Positions 1 through 8,824 of a stretch of 64,000 bases of DNA are shown piece by piece. Position 1 is the stretch's first letter. Each line of letters begins with the position of its first letter. The notes under the pieces are model-generated. The model ran no database searches and was not told the origin of the DNA. It was given only the letters and a program-made list of their open reading frames with translations. Location: contig NZ_SJPF01000001.1 in the NCBI RefSeq assembly GCF_007859755.1, positions 652,234 through 716,233 of the forward strand. The letters are read 5' to 3'. A program made the translations under genes and the position numbers. This DNA comes from Blastopirellula retiformator (GTDB taxonomy: Bacteria > Planctomycetota > Planctomycetia > Pirellulales > Pirellulaceae).

Positions 1-545
1 GAACGGCAGCTTGCACGGTCCAGCAGCGGGGCGAAAATGCGTGAAGAGTTCGCGGCGGGATCAAATCTGTTTATGCCGACTGGGCGTGCCGAACAGTATT
101 GCCACGAGGGCATTTTTCAACAGGCAGTTAGCCTGTTCTTCAAGACTTGCTGCTACATTGGATGAGTTTGTTGTCATAACATATGCCTTTCAAAAAGCAA
201 GTTGCTGAAAATTGCCGGCGCCTCGAACCCACCTAATTACTGGGTACGTGCAGCCCTGCGGCATGTCGCTCAACGCCTACCGCAGGTATATTCATGGAAT
301 TTAACGAAACGCACACAGTTACATTCTGAGTGTTTGACACGTGATGAAAGTGCATTTCCAGATACAGTGTTTTCAAAGTCTTGAGAGCCGGTGAAGTGAC
401 TTGGCGACTGGGAATCGATCACTATCCCACGTGGTCAATCAGGTTCGTACAACAAGGCGGTCTGGGACAAGGGCACTACAAATGACGCCTTTCCAGCTTG
501 GTCTCTCAAATTTTATACTCGCTCACCATCAACCCATCTCCCGAC
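1..545. other. Left-edge intergenic region
   Basis: No convincing gene lies here. Short open frames exist, but none has a good ribosome-binding site or a recognisable protein pattern, and the first runs through a repeat fragment (100-131). The stretch from 200 to 545 shows no feature I can name; it presumably contains the promoter of the downstream methyltransferase. Confidence 0.6.
100..131 (+). repeat. Solo right end of the 149-bp MITE family
   Basis: Positions 100-127 are identical to the right terminus of the full copy at 38577-38725, including the hairpin with GGCATTTTT and the end TCAACAGGCAG. It is followed by TTAG (128-131), the usual flanking tetranucleotide. The sequence left of position 100 is unrelated to the element, so the rest has been lost. 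Confidence 0.8.
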
Positions 546-1304
546 ATGGCGGACCCGAACGAACCCACGATTGAGATGATGTTTTCGTTCTTTGAGGGAC
601 TCCATCGCAAGGGGCCGGGGAGCGAAGCCTCGACCTTGAAGGCGCTTGCGCTTTTGAATGACATGCCACCGAATCCCCGAGTTGTCGATTTCGGCTGTGG
701 TACTGGCGCTGCTTCGATTCCTCTGGCACAGAATATCGACTGTGAAATTACAGCCGTTGAAATCCATCAGCCGTTTCTCAACGAACTTGATCACCTTGCA
801 GCACAAGTCGGAGTTGGAGATCGAATCAAAACACTTCAAGTCGACATGGGCAAGCCAACCTTTTCAGAAGACTCGTTTGATGTCATCTGGTGCGAGGCTG
901 CAATCTACAACGTCGGCTTTGAACATGCCCTGCGGATTTGGAAACCACTTCTGCGGTCTGGAGGATATGTCTCGGCGTCTGAAGTTGTGTGGCTGACACC
1001 TGAACCGCCACGCAAGGCACGAGAGTTCTGGGAAGCCGAGTATCCATCAATGGCCACCGTGGATGCCAATGTCTCGATGCTGAGTGAAGCTGGGTTTACG
1101 CCGGTCGATCACTTTGTTTTGCCATCGTCCGACTGGGAAAAATACTACGGCCCCCTGCAACAGCATGTCATTGATTATCGCTCGTCCCACGCAGATAGCC
1201 GGGCAGCGCAATCCTTGGCCGATTCTTTGCAGGAAGAGATCGACCTCTGGAAGGAATACGGCGACAGTTTCGGCTACTGCTTCTTCGTCGGCAGGGCGAA
1301 TTGA
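546..1304 (+). CDS. Class I SAM-dependent methyltransferase
   Basis: A 252-residue cytoplasmic methyltransferase of the Rossmann-like class I fold (Methyltransf_11/25 type). Motif I, VVDFGCGTG, is at about residues 46-54, followed by an acidic end of strand 2 (AVEIH) and a later FDVIWCEAA segment typical of motif IV. The substrate cannot be told from the sequence. A TTG at 498 would add 16 residues. I prefer the ATG at 546 because homologous-looking proteins begin shortly before the FFEGL..GPGS segment, although no strong ribosome-binding site marks either start. The gene stands alone between non-coding stretches. Confidence 0.85.
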   Translation: MADPNEPTIEMMFSFFEGLHRKGPGSEASTLKALALLNDMPPNPRVVDFGCGTGAASIPLAQNIDCEITAVEIHQPFLNELDHLAAQVGVGDRIKTLQVDMGKPTFSEDSFDVIWCEAAIYNVGFEHALRIWKPLLRSGGYVSASEVVWLTPEPPRKAREFWEAEYPSMATVDANVSMLSEAGFTPVDHFVLPSSDWEKYYGPLQQHVIDYRSSHADSRAAQSLADSLQEEIDLWKEYGDSFGYCFFVGRAN

Positions 1305-1908
1305 TCAGAGCGAAGGACAGAAGCACCAATGCGAACCGCCGTGACTGCGGCGATCCCTATCAGGCACTCGGATTTTCTGCCCGGCGATTTTTGAGATCGG
1401 ATCGTCCAGAACTTTTATCAGATAGTTTCTTGTTCAACCCGTGGGCCAGATTCAGAAATTTTGCAACCAGATCGGCGGCCGGGTGGCACGGCTTTATGTT
1501 CACAATCTTGGGTGCCACTGTCGTCTGCGACAGTGCTCTTCAGCCGGTTCAAGTGATCGGATCAGCGTCGAAAGACGTTCAGTGAATTGCAATCGTGCTA
1601 TTTTTTTGTCTTCCGACAGTCAATGCAATACGGTGTTGAATGGACGCTCTGGCAGAAGGTGAAGGCACGGTCGCTGGCGACCTTTGCTTTTCGAACCCGG
1701 GGGTTGATGACGCGGGCCTACCGCAGTTGAGCTGCCGGTTGCGTTTGGTTCATGAGCAAATCCGCTGAGGGGCGTCGATGCGGAAAAGTCTAGCGTCAAC
1801 GATCATTCGGAGCATGCCGACCCAGGGCTAAGTCGCCGGTGGCGACACGCCCTGGGCTCGGTTAGTTAGGCCCGCTGGGTCAATAAAGAGACGTAAGAGG
1901 AGATTCGC
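1305..1908. other. Intergenic region of about 600 bp with hairpins
   Basis: No gene is supported here. A short inverted repeat at 1669-1682 (GGTCGC/GCGACC, followed by a T-rich stretch) could be a weak plus-strand terminator. A nested hairpin is described separately at 1821-1856. The rest shows nothing recognisable. Confidence 0.5.
1821..1856. repeat. Nested hairpin
   Basis: An outer stem CCCAGGGC/GCCCTGGG encloses an inner stem TCGCC/GGCGA. It lies about 50 bp past the stop of the minus-strand cytochrome gene. There is no T-run on either side, so it may stabilise an mRNA end or be a REP-like unit rather than an intrinsic terminator. Confidence 0.55.
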
Positions 1909-4900
1909 TTACTCCACCACCAGCTCCCCATTCATTACCATCCAGTGTCCTGGGAACGTACACAGGTACGGATAACGCCCTGGCTCTTTGGGCGCCGGGA
2001 AGTAGATCGTGAACTCTTGCCCAGGGGAAACAATGTCGGTGTAGGCGAGGATGTCGTCCGACTCGGGGACGTATTGCCGCAGGACGGCGGCCGGATTGGC
2101 GACGAACTTGTTGGCCAGGTCGCCGACGGTGGAGAGCGTGTTCGGTTTGATCAGTACCCAGTTGTGTGGGACGACGTCGGGGTTTTTGAAGGTGAGGGCG
2201 ATCGTCTGGCCAGGCTTCGCTTTCAGCGTCGGGGCAGAGTAGCTGAGGTTCGGGCCGGCGGCGATCGCCAACTGCTGTAGCGGCTGGTCTGCTGGTTTCT
2301 GCTGCCATGGGTTCGGCTCTTTCTTTTTCAGCAGTTCCAGGTCAGTCAGCAGCGGATGGGCGGCGATTGTTTTGGGCGTTGGCTGGTAGCCGGGGATTTT
2401 TTCGTACGGGGCGTCCAGCTGATGAACGGTGACGAAGATCTCCTGCGGCTCTTGGTTGTCGACTTGCAGCAGCAGATGCAATTGATTGACCGGCTGCAGC
2501 TCGGGGATCTCGACGAAGATTTGGTTGTCGCCGATTGGGTGCACGTCGGCGATGTTGACCGCCTCGTGGCCGACGATGCCGGGATGACTGGGGGCGAACT
2601 CGGGCGAACCGTAGCCTGGGCCGTAGCGATAGTTCCAGGCCTGGGCGAATTGGTGGGCCGATTGGCAAGCGGCGGCGTCGATCGGCTGGGCGAAGTCGAT
2701 CAGCACGCCGTTTTGATGGACGTGAAACGCGGTCGGCGTTTGCAGCGGTTTGCCGGTCCAGCGAATGCGGTGCAGACAGCCATCGTCGGGCGTATAGCTG
2801 CCCCACGAGGCCATTCCGCTGATGTAGAGCTGGCCGTCATGCGGATTGTATTTGGCCCGGTGCGTTCCGCTGTGGAAGTTGCCTGGCAGCGGCACGACGG
2901 CGCCTTGCGGTTGGTCGTTTACTTTGTCTCGCAAGACCAGGAAATGCGATCCGCAGCCGAGCGAGGTGTGAATGATGTGACCGGCCAGGGGGCCGAATCG
3001 CGGATCAGGGTTGGTTGCCTGACCGCCGCTGCTGTTGTCGAGCCCGCGGGGGAGATAGACCAGCGGCAACGCAGGCGGCTGGTTGTTTCGGGGGCCAGGA
3101 TAGCCGAAGTGGGGCGGCGTTTTCGCGTTCGGCTCAATCAGGCAGATCATCGACGCCGGAGTCCACGATCCTTCGCTGCATGGCGCCGTCACGGCGCCAT
3201 CCGCACACAGACCGATACCGTCTGGATTGCGGAAGCCGGTCGCCAGCACGCTTACTTGTTTGCCATCGGGCGAAATGCGAATGACCCCTTGCTGACTCGA
3301 AGCGGTGTAGAAGTTTCCTTGTTTGTCGCGAACGAGATCGCAGATGAAGTCGTGCCCGCCGGCTGACGTTTTGTAGGCGTTGGAAAAGCACTCGTAGAAG
3401 TCAGCCTCGCGATCGTTGTTGAGGTCGACTAGCCGCGTGATCTGATCGCGGCCGAGGACATAGATTTGATCGTCGGCGACGACGACGCCGAGCGCTTGAT
3501 GCAGGCCGGCGGCGAATCGTTTCCAGCGAACTGCTTTCAGCTGATCGTCGATGCCGGAGACGAGCCAAACGTCGCCGGTCATGGTGCTGACGACGGCGGT
3601 TCCGTCCGAGAGAAAGTCGTGCCCGCTGGGGAAGATCAGCGTGCCGTAGGGGTTGTTGGTCGGCATCGGAATGGAGTCGATCGCATAGGGGCCGTCGCTG
3701 TTGCCGAGCTTGCCTTCGACGACTAATTCCTCTGGCCATTGGGTCGGCGCCAGACGGAGCAGCCCGGCCATGGGATGATGGTCGATGGTGTTGACCTGTC
3801 GAGAGAGTTGGCCGAACTGGTCGACGGTCGGCATATCGAAGAATTTCGTTTCGCCAAGTCGATAGGCGAAGATGATCTTGGAACCGACGCGGTAGTAGCC
3901 GTAATACTCAAATGGCTGATCGGGCGCTTGGGCTTGAAAGTTGTTGGCGATTTCCCCGTCAGGACGGAGTCCATCGAGATAGCCATGCCGGACCGGCGAC
4001 ATCGTGACGAAGCCGCCGTTCCAGGTCGCTTCATACTTGAGCGTTTGCGGATTGAAGCAGGTCGATAGCTTGTTGGGGCCGCCGACATGCACGCAGACTC
4101 CCTTGGGAATCGCGCGGCCCGGCAAGTGGGTGACGCCGGCCAGGACCGGCGTCTTGTCGATCTTGCCCCAGCGGTCGTCGCGCCAGGTCGCTTCGGTTTG
4201 ATTGCCCCAGTGTCCTTGCTGGCCCCCGTCGAGGCCGGGGAACGCCGGCAGCAGATGGGGCAGGTTGGCTTGCGCGCGAAAGTGGAGTCCCTCTTTGCGG
4301 TAGAAGTCGTAAATGCGATCGCGATTGATCGGGCGTCGCCAAAGGTCCCAGGCGACTTTGTCGAGCGGGGCGTTGTCGTAAACGAACTCGCCGGGTTGCT
4401 CAAAGTTCTTGAACCGCTGGGCCAAACCTTCCGTCTTGCCGAGCGCGGTCAGAAAGCGGACCAGATCGCGGCGCTCGGCGTCGGTCATGCTGTTGGCGAC
4501 CCCGGCCGGCATCAGCGAGCCAAATGGCTTTTCCGCCGCCAGATCATCGAACGCGACTTTGGTTCCCTTTTGCGTTGTGGGATCGAAGATTTCGAGCGCA
4601 TCGGCGGTTTCGTTTCGCTTGTAACCTTTCAGCACTTGCCCATCGGTCCGCTGAAACAGCCAGGTGTTGAACTCGGGCGGAACAGTGCGGCCGGGCCAGT
4701 AGATCGCCTCGACGATTTGCTGCGGCGTCAGTCGCTTGCCGACGTCCGATAGATCGGGGCCGATCGCGCCCCCGTGCCCAGCGATTTTGTGGCAAGAGAC
4801 GCAGGCGAACTTCGCCGAGCGAAACGCATGAATGCCGCGATCGAGATTGCCTTGGGCTTGCGCCGACTCGACAAGTTCCGTGACCAGCTTCGCATCGAAC

Positions 4901-5034
4901 GCCTCAGGAATCGGATCGCCCAGCGGCCCTGTGCCGGGGGCACAAACTTCGGCGGCCGGCTCTGCGGCCAGAGTGACAGATGCAGCGAAGAGCGACAGGC
5001 AGACAGCCGCCAGGCGGATTGAGGGCGCGATCAT
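1909..5034 (-). CDS. Secreted c-type cytochrome/DUF6797/cupredoxin fusion protein
   Basis: A 1041-residue exported protein. The signal peptide ends near residue 23 (VTLAA). A single haem-c site, CVSCH, is at 78-82 inside a cytochrome-c-like domain. The middle (about 210-600) has the DUF6797 pattern of planctomycete membrane-bound dehydrogenase-like proteins, followed by a beta-propeller-like region. The last 120 residues form a cupredoxin (plastocyanin/azurin type) with apparent copper ligands H957, C1025, H1030 and M1034. Haem and type-1 copper in one chain suggest periplasmic electron transfer, perhaps coupled to sugar or alcohol oxidation. The substrate is unknown. It starts at an ATG and appears monocistronic. 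Confidence 0.9.
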   Translation of the reverse strand: MIAPSIRLAAVCLSLFAASVTLAAEPAAEVCAPGTGPLGDPIPEAFDAKLVTELVESAQAQGNLDRGIHAFRSAKFACVSCHKIAGHGGAIGPDLSDVGKRLTPQQIVEAIYWPGRTVPPEFNTWLFQRTDGQVLKGYKRNETADALEIFDPTTQKGTKVAFDDLAAEKPFGSLMPAGVANSMTDAERRDLVRFLTALGKTEGLAQRFKNFEQPGEFVYDNAPLDKVAWDLWRRPINRDRIYDFYRKEGLHFRAQANLPHLLPAFPGLDGGQQGHWGNQTEATWRDDRWGKIDKTPVLAGVTHLPGRAIPKGVCVHVGGPNKLSTCFNPQTLKYEATWNGGFVTMSPVRHGYLDGLRPDGEIANNFQAQAPDQPFEYYGYYRVGSKIIFAYRLGETKFFDMPTVDQFGQLSRQVNTIDHHPMAGLLRLAPTQWPEELVVEGKLGNSDGPYAIDSIPMPTNNPYGTLIFPSGHDFLSDGTAVVSTMTGDVWLVSGIDDQLKAVRWKRFAAGLHQALGVVVADDQIYVLGRDQITRLVDLNNDREADFYECFSNAYKTSAGGHDFICDLVRDKQGNFYTASSQQGVIRISPDGKQVSVLATGFRNPDGIGLCADGAVTAPCSEGSWTPASMICLIEPNAKTPPHFGYPGPRNNQPPALPLVYLPRGLDNSSGGQATNPDPRFGPLAGHIIHTSLGCGSHFLVLRDKVNDQPQGAVVPLPGNFHSGTHRAKYNPHDGQLYISGMASWGSYTPDDGCLHRIRWTGKPLQTPTAFHVHQNGVLIDFAQPIDAAACQSAHQFAQAWNYRYGPGYGSPEFAPSHPGIVGHEAVNIADVHPIGDNQIFVEIPELQPVNQLHLLLQVDNQEPQEIFVTVHQLDAPYEKIPGYQPTPKTIAAHPLLTDLELLKKKEPNPWQQKPADQPLQQLAIAAGPNLSYSAPTLKAKPGQTIALTFKNPDVVPHNWVLIKPNTLSTVGDLANKFVANPAAVLRQYVPESDDILAYTDIVSPGQEFTIYFPAPKEPGRYPYLCTFPGHWMVMNGELVVE

Positions 5035-5153
5035 GGGGCAAGCGTCCGAGGAAGTGATGGGGCAGGGCGCAAGAGGTTATGCCCCAGGTATAGCGGGTTG
5101 GCCGGGGGGACGCAAATTTTTCACTTGGCGGCGAGCAGACGTCAGCGCCTTGC

Positions 5154-5513
5154 CTACGCGGTGATCTCGACGCGATGTCCGTCGGGATCGGCAACCACGG
5201 CGCGACGGCCCCAAGGAGAATCACGGGGAGAAGAAACCGAACTGCCGCCAGCTTCCAGCAGGGCGGTATAGGTCGCGTCGACATCCGCCACGGCGAAACC
5301 GACGCGGGCCGACGTGGTGGGCGAATCATCGCTGGAGAGCGGGTAGATTTCAAACACCTGGCCAGGCGTTTCGGTGGCCAGGTGGATTGGTCCGGCGCCG
5401 TGCGCGTGACGGTCAAACTGCAGGCCGAGAGCTTGATAGAAGATCTCGGCAGCGTCGAGATTGCTGGCGCGAATCACAAACAGGTTGCAGCGCGGAGGGA
5501 AGTCTGGCGGCAT
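5154..5513 (-). CDS. VOC (glyoxalase/bleomycin-resistance fold) family protein
   Basis: A 119-residue single-domain VOC protein. It shows the expected N-terminal NLFVIRASNLDAAEIFYQALGL and C-terminal VVADPDGHRVEIT segments. The His usually found in the first strand as a metal ligand is not evident, so enzymatic activity is uncertain. I chose the ATG at 5513, preceded by AAGGA at 8 bp. An in-frame ATG at 5552 would add 13 residues that overlap a dispersed repeat, so it is less likely. Its role cannot be deduced from its neighbours. Confidence 0.8.
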   Translation of the reverse strand: MPPDFPPRCNLFVIRASNLDAAEIFYQALGLQFDRHAHGAGPIHLATETPGQVFEIYPLSSDDSPTTSARVGFAVADVDATYTALLEAGGSSVSSPRDSPWGRRAVVADPDGHRVEITA

Positions 5514-5541
5514 TCGGTTTGGTCCTTGCTCTGTTTGAATG

Positions 5542-5573
5542 GCCGGCCGCATTCCCTCGCTTGCGCTGCAGGC
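5542..5573 (-). repeat. Copy of a dispersed GGGAATGCGGC intergenic repeat
   Basis: Read on the minus strand, this is GCAGCGCAAGCGAGGGAATG followed by CGGCC. The same core recurs near 38474, 42520, 42669, 48275 and 62886, always between genes. It makes the unit a family of intergenic repeats rather than coding sequence. Confidence 0.65.
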
Positions 5574-5583
5574 TAGTTTTGCG

Positions 5584-6399
5584 CTACGCGTTCAGGCAAT
5601 CCTGCATGTACTTCAGGCTGCCGTCGACTAGCTTTTCGAGACCCGGCGTATAGTCGAACACTTCGACGCTGACCCAGCGGTCGTAGTTGATTTCTTTGAG
5701 GGCTGCGAAGATCGGGTGGAAGTCGATTTCGCCCATGCCGGGGCCCAGCTTGTTGGCGTCGTTGGCGTGGAAGTGGGCGATGTGGCCGGCACTCTCACGG
5801 ATGATCTGCGGGATCGGTTTCGCTTCGCTCGACATCGCTTTCACGTCGAGGTGCAAGTCGACGTTCGGCGAGCCAATCAGCTCGCGCAGTTCCATGCCCT
5901 TTTCGGCGGTCAGCAGAAAGTCCCCTTCGGCCGGGCCGAGCGGCTCGAGGGCGAGCGTAACCCCGCACTCTTCGAGCGTCGGCATCGCGCGGCGGAGACA
6001 ATCGGCCGCCAGCCGCATCGCTTCCGCTTCGCTGACGCCGGGCAATAGGTTCCGCTGCTGTGGACTGCCCAGCACCATCACTGTGCCGCCCAGGTCGCGG
6101 CAGAGCCGGGCCAGTTCGGCGAAGTAATCGCTGGTGCGGTTGCGGACTTCGTCGTCAGGCGTGGTGAGATAAAAGCCTTCGGTCTTGGCGAGTAGCCAGT
6201 GGAGGCCGATCACCGTGATGCCGGCCTCTTCGGCGGCGCGGCGGGTTTCTTCGCGCTGGGCTGGCGTAATGTCATACGCGCTGCTGGCCATGGTGAACGG
6301 GGCGATCTCGATGCCGGTGTAGCCAGCCTCTTGGGCGTATTGAAAACCGCGAGCCAGGGGCCAGTCGCCGAACGTCTCGTTGCAGATGCCGAATTTCAT
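5584..6399 (-). CDS. Sugar phosphate isomerase/epimerase-like TIM barrel
   Basis: A 271-residue cytoplasmic protein of the xylose-isomerase-like TIM-barrel family (AP_endonuc_2). It begins MKFGICNETFGDW and carries EIAPF, LALEPL and DLHLDVKAMS segments. The conserved Glu, Asp and His residues at barrel strand ends (VTLALEPLG, LHLDVKA, IAHFHANDANK, VSVEVFDY) fit a divalent-metal site. The natural substrate is unknown. Planctomycete relatives are usually annotated as sugar phosphate isomerases. The ATG at 6399 is preferred to an upstream TTG at 6471, which would overlap the next gene. Confidence 0.87.
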   Translation of the reverse strand: MKFGICNETFGDWPLARGFQYAQEAGYTGIEIAPFTMASSAYDITPAQREETRRAAEEAGITVIGLHWLLAKTEGFYLTTPDDEVRNRTSDYFAELARLCRDLGGTVMVLGSPQQRNLLPGVSEAEAMRLAADCLRRAMPTLEECGVTLALEPLGPAEGDFLLTAEKGMELRELIGSPNVDLHLDVKAMSSEAKPIPQIIRESAGHIAHFHANDANKLGPGMGEIDFHPIFAALKEINYDRWVSVEVFDYTPGLEKLVDGSLKYMQDCLNA

Positions 6400-6448
6400 T
6401 GCACTCTTGGAAGGTTGGATAGGAACGGGGTGGGTGAGCCAGGTGTGG

Positions 6449-6727
6449 TTACGTTTTGGGGCTACCGGCAATTAGCCGCAGCGCGGCGACGAACAGCGCC
6501 CCGCCGATGATCGACCAGATGATCGGCAGTTGCGTATCGCCGATGGTGATCGGCAGCGGTTCGGGCATGCCGGTCAATTGGGCGAGCTTGCCGCCGAGCA
6601 TCGACCCGACAAACGCGACCGCGATCGACACAAAACAGCCGCCGTTGGTGCCGCCAGCCAAGCTGCGGGCGACGCCGCCGCAGATCGCCGCAACGATCAG
6701 GAACAACAATATCTCGAAGAGGGTCAT
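6449..6727 (-). CDS. GlsB/YeaQ/YmgE-type stress-response membrane protein
   Basis: A 92-residue protein with three hydrophobic helices separated by glycine-rich turns (ICGGVARSLAGG, VGSMLGGKLA, IIGGALFVAALRL). This is the pattern of the transglycosylase-associated/GlsB family. It starts at an ATG with AGGAG about 10 bp upstream. The gene lies 3 bp after the RarA stop on the same strand, so the two are probably co-transcribed. The exact biochemical function of the family is not established. Confidence 0.8.
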   Translation of the reverse strand: MTLFEILLFLIVAAICGGVARSLAGGTNGGCFVSIAVAFVGSMLGGKLAQLTGMPEPLPITIGDTQLPIIWSIIGGALFVAALRLIAGSPKT

Positions 6728-6730
6728 GCT

Positions 6731-8074
6731 TTACGGCTCCTGATCGGGCGAAGGGGATTTGGCGGTGCGCAGTTTGGCGCGAATCTTTTCTAGACGCTGT
6801 TGCAGTTCGGCCTCAAAGCCGCGGGGCACCGGGCGATAGTACTCGCGATCGATTCCCAGATAGTCTTGGGCGGCGACGCCATCCTCGGCGTTGTGGGCGT
6901 ATTGGTAGTCGGCGCCATGGCCCAGTGCCTTCGCACCTTGATAATGGGCGTCTTTCAAATGGACGGGGACCGGGATCAAGCGACCTTCGCGGACGTCCGA
7001 TAGCGCCTCGCCTATCGCCAGCGTGGCGGCGTTTGATTTGGGCGCACAGGCGAGATAGGCGACCGTTTGCGATAGGGTCAGCTGGCACTCGGGCAGGCCG
7101 ATGAATTCGCAGGCCTGCATCGCGGCGACCGCCAGCGACAGTGCCTGGGGATCGGCGTTGCCGATATCTTCGCTGGCCGAGATGACCAGCCGCCGCGTAA
7201 GGAAGCGAACGTCTTCGCCCCCTTCCAACATGCGGGCCAGCCAATACAACGCGGCGTCCGGATCGCTGCCGCGGATGCTTTTGATCAACGCGCTGGCGGC
7301 GTCGTAGTGCGAGTCGCCATCGCGGTCGTATTGAACGGCCTTGCGCTGGACCGACTCGGCGGCCAGCTCTTGCGTGAACTCGACCGGCCGCTCTTTGCTC
7401 GACAGGACGCCGATCTCTAGTGCGTTCAGGGCGCGCCGGGCGTCGCCGTCGCTTACTTCGGCCAAGAAGTCGAGCGCCTCGTCATGGATATTGACCGGGA
7501 TGGCGCCGAGCCCGACCGATTTGTCGGCTAGGGCGCGGCGGATCAGTCCCTTTACATCCTCCGGCGACAGCGGCTGAAACTGGAAGATCTGGCTACGGCT
7601 GACTAGCGCGCTATTGACGGCGAAGAAGGGATTGCTGGTCGTGGCGCCAACCAGGATGACGACGCCGTTTTCGACGTCAGGCAGCAGGGCGTCTTGCTGC
7701 GATTTGTTGAAGCGGTGGATCTCGTCGATGAACAGCAGCGTGCGCCGCCCGCCGACGGCGATTTCGTCTTTGGCCTTCTGCAGCACCTCACGCAGTTCTT
7801 TGACGCCGCTGGTGACGGCGTTCAGCTGCTCAAAGCGGCTACGGCACTCGCGGGCAAGTAGCTGCGCCAGGGTCGTTTTGCCGGTTCCGGGAGGGCCGTA
7901 AAATAAGACCGAGTTCAGCCGATCGGCCTGGATTAAGCGGCGGAGGAGCTTTCCTTCTCCCAGAAAGTGACGCTGGCCGGCGAACTCTTCGAGCGTGCGG
8001 GGGCGCATCCGCGCGGCCAAGGGCCGAATGCGATCGAAGTTTTTCGCTTCCGCTTTTTCGAATAAAGAGGACAC
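6731..8074 (-). CDS. rarA: Replication-associated recombination protein A (AAA+ ATPase)
   Basis: A 447-residue RarA/MgsA/WRNIP1-type AAA+ ATPase that acts at stalled replication forks, related to clamp-loader subunits. Walker A GPPGTGKT is at 60-67, Walker B FIDEIHRF at 115-122, and a sensor-1 GATTSNP segment follows. The C-terminal half has the family's tetramerisation region (DPDAALYWLARMLEGGED, RLVISASEDIGNADP). The frame stays open a further 525 bp upstream across an opposite-strand gene. The likely start is the GTG at 8074, because RarA proteins begin just before the RPLA..RP segment. Confidence 0.93.
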   Translation of the reverse strand: MSSLFEKAEAKNFDRIRPLAARMRPRTLEEFAGQRHFLGEGKLLRRLIQADRLNSVLFYGPPGTGKTTLAQLLARECRSRFEQLNAVTSGVKELREVLQKAKDEIAVGGRRTLLFIDEIHRFNKSQQDALLPDVENGVVILVGATTSNPFFAVNSALVSRSQIFQFQPLSPEDVKGLIRRALADKSVGLGAIPVNIHDEALDFLAEVSDGDARRALNALEIGVLSSKERPVEFTQELAAESVQRKAVQYDRDGDSHYDAASALIKSIRGSDPDAALYWLARMLEGGEDVRFLTRRLVISASEDIGNADPQALSLAVAAMQACEFIGLPECQLTLSQTVAYLACAPKSNAATLAIGEALSDVREGRLIPVPVHLKDAHYQGAKALGHGADYQYAHNAEDGVAAQDYLGIDREYYRPVPRGFEAELQQRLEKIRAKLRTAKSPSPDQEP

Positions 8075-8255
8075 GGTCGCCAGGCTCAGAGGAGAATGAA
8101 TTCGTTCCCTTACTATTGGAATCGTCCGCCGCGATCGGGGCAACCGGGTTGGGAGGTTGTCATTCTGGGCCAGTGCGCAAGAATGAAGCGAAGAGTCGGC
8201 TAACTTTTCCGCGCTAGGCGGCTGACCTTTCGCTTTTCCTGGAAGTTTGTACCAA

Positions 8256-8759
8256 ATGAAGATTCGCCACATGATTTGGATTGTACTGGGCGTCGTTGGG
8301 GCGATTTTCCTGTTTTTCGTCGTCGCGACCGTGATGACGGTCGACGATTGGTCGCGCGATTTGTCAACCAACGTCGCCGAAACGAAAATCAAAGCGTCTG
8401 ATCCGTTGCTGCGGCCGATCTTTCGGAAGGGATCGGTCACGTGTGCCCGGTGGGTGGTCGAAAAAGAGATTGCCGAGATGCCCCGCTGGACGCTTGGCGA
8501 CGTGACCGAAGGAGACGGCGAGGCGGTTCTGCACGCCACCCGCAAGACGCCGCTGTGGGGCTTTGTCGACGACATCCGCATCACGATCAAGCCAACCAAC
8601 GAAGAAGGCGTATCGGTCGACGTCTACAGCAAGTCGCGGCTCGGCAAAGGAGACCTGGGGCAGAACCCGCGGAATATCAAAGAGCTGACCAGGCGACTGC
8701 AGGAAGTGGATGAGGCGGCCTGGGATTGTGATGAAGGTGGATCGCCAGAAGAAAAGTAG
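8256..8759 (+). CDS. DUF1499 family protein with N-terminal membrane anchor
   Basis: A 167-residue protein with one hydrophobic helix (about 8-30) followed by a soluble DUF1499 domain, recognised by VDVYSKSRLGKGDLGQNPRNIKEL. No function is established for this domain. The ATG at 8256 has GGAAG 11 bp upstream. It is divergent from rarA with about 180 bp between the two starts, which presumably holds both promoters. A G/C-rich hairpin (8760-8787) follows the stop immediately. Confidence 0.82.
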   Translation: MKIRHMIWIVLGVVGAIFLFFVVATVMTVDDWSRDLSTNVAETKIKASDPLLRPIFRKGSVTCARWVVEKEIAEMPRWTLGDVTEGDGEAVLHATRKTPLWGFVDDIRITIKPTNEEGVSVDVYSKSRLGKGDLGQNPRNIKELTRRLQEVDEAAWDCDEGGSPEEK

Positions 8760-8787
8760 GTTGGGTGCAGCGAGGCGCTGCCCCAAC
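8760..8787. terminator. Hairpin after the DUF1499 gene, possible terminator or REP-like unit
   Basis: The stem GTTGGG(t)GCAGC pairs with GCTGC(c)CCAAC around a short loop, beginning at the last base of the stop codon. There is no T-run, so Rho-independent termination is doubtful. It separates two convergent genes. Confidence 0.45.
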
Positions 8788-8824
8788 AACGCGTCTCGCT
8801 TTACCCACCTTACGTTGATCGGTC

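Noticed and set aside
11-208. 65-codon plus-strand ORF at the left edge
   Set aside because: It runs through a MITE end fragment, has no ribosome-binding site, and shows no protein-like pattern.
8075-8599. N-terminal extension of rarA
   Set aside because: The open frame lies antisense to the DUF1499 gene and its composition is not protein-like; RarA proteins start close to the GTG at 8074.
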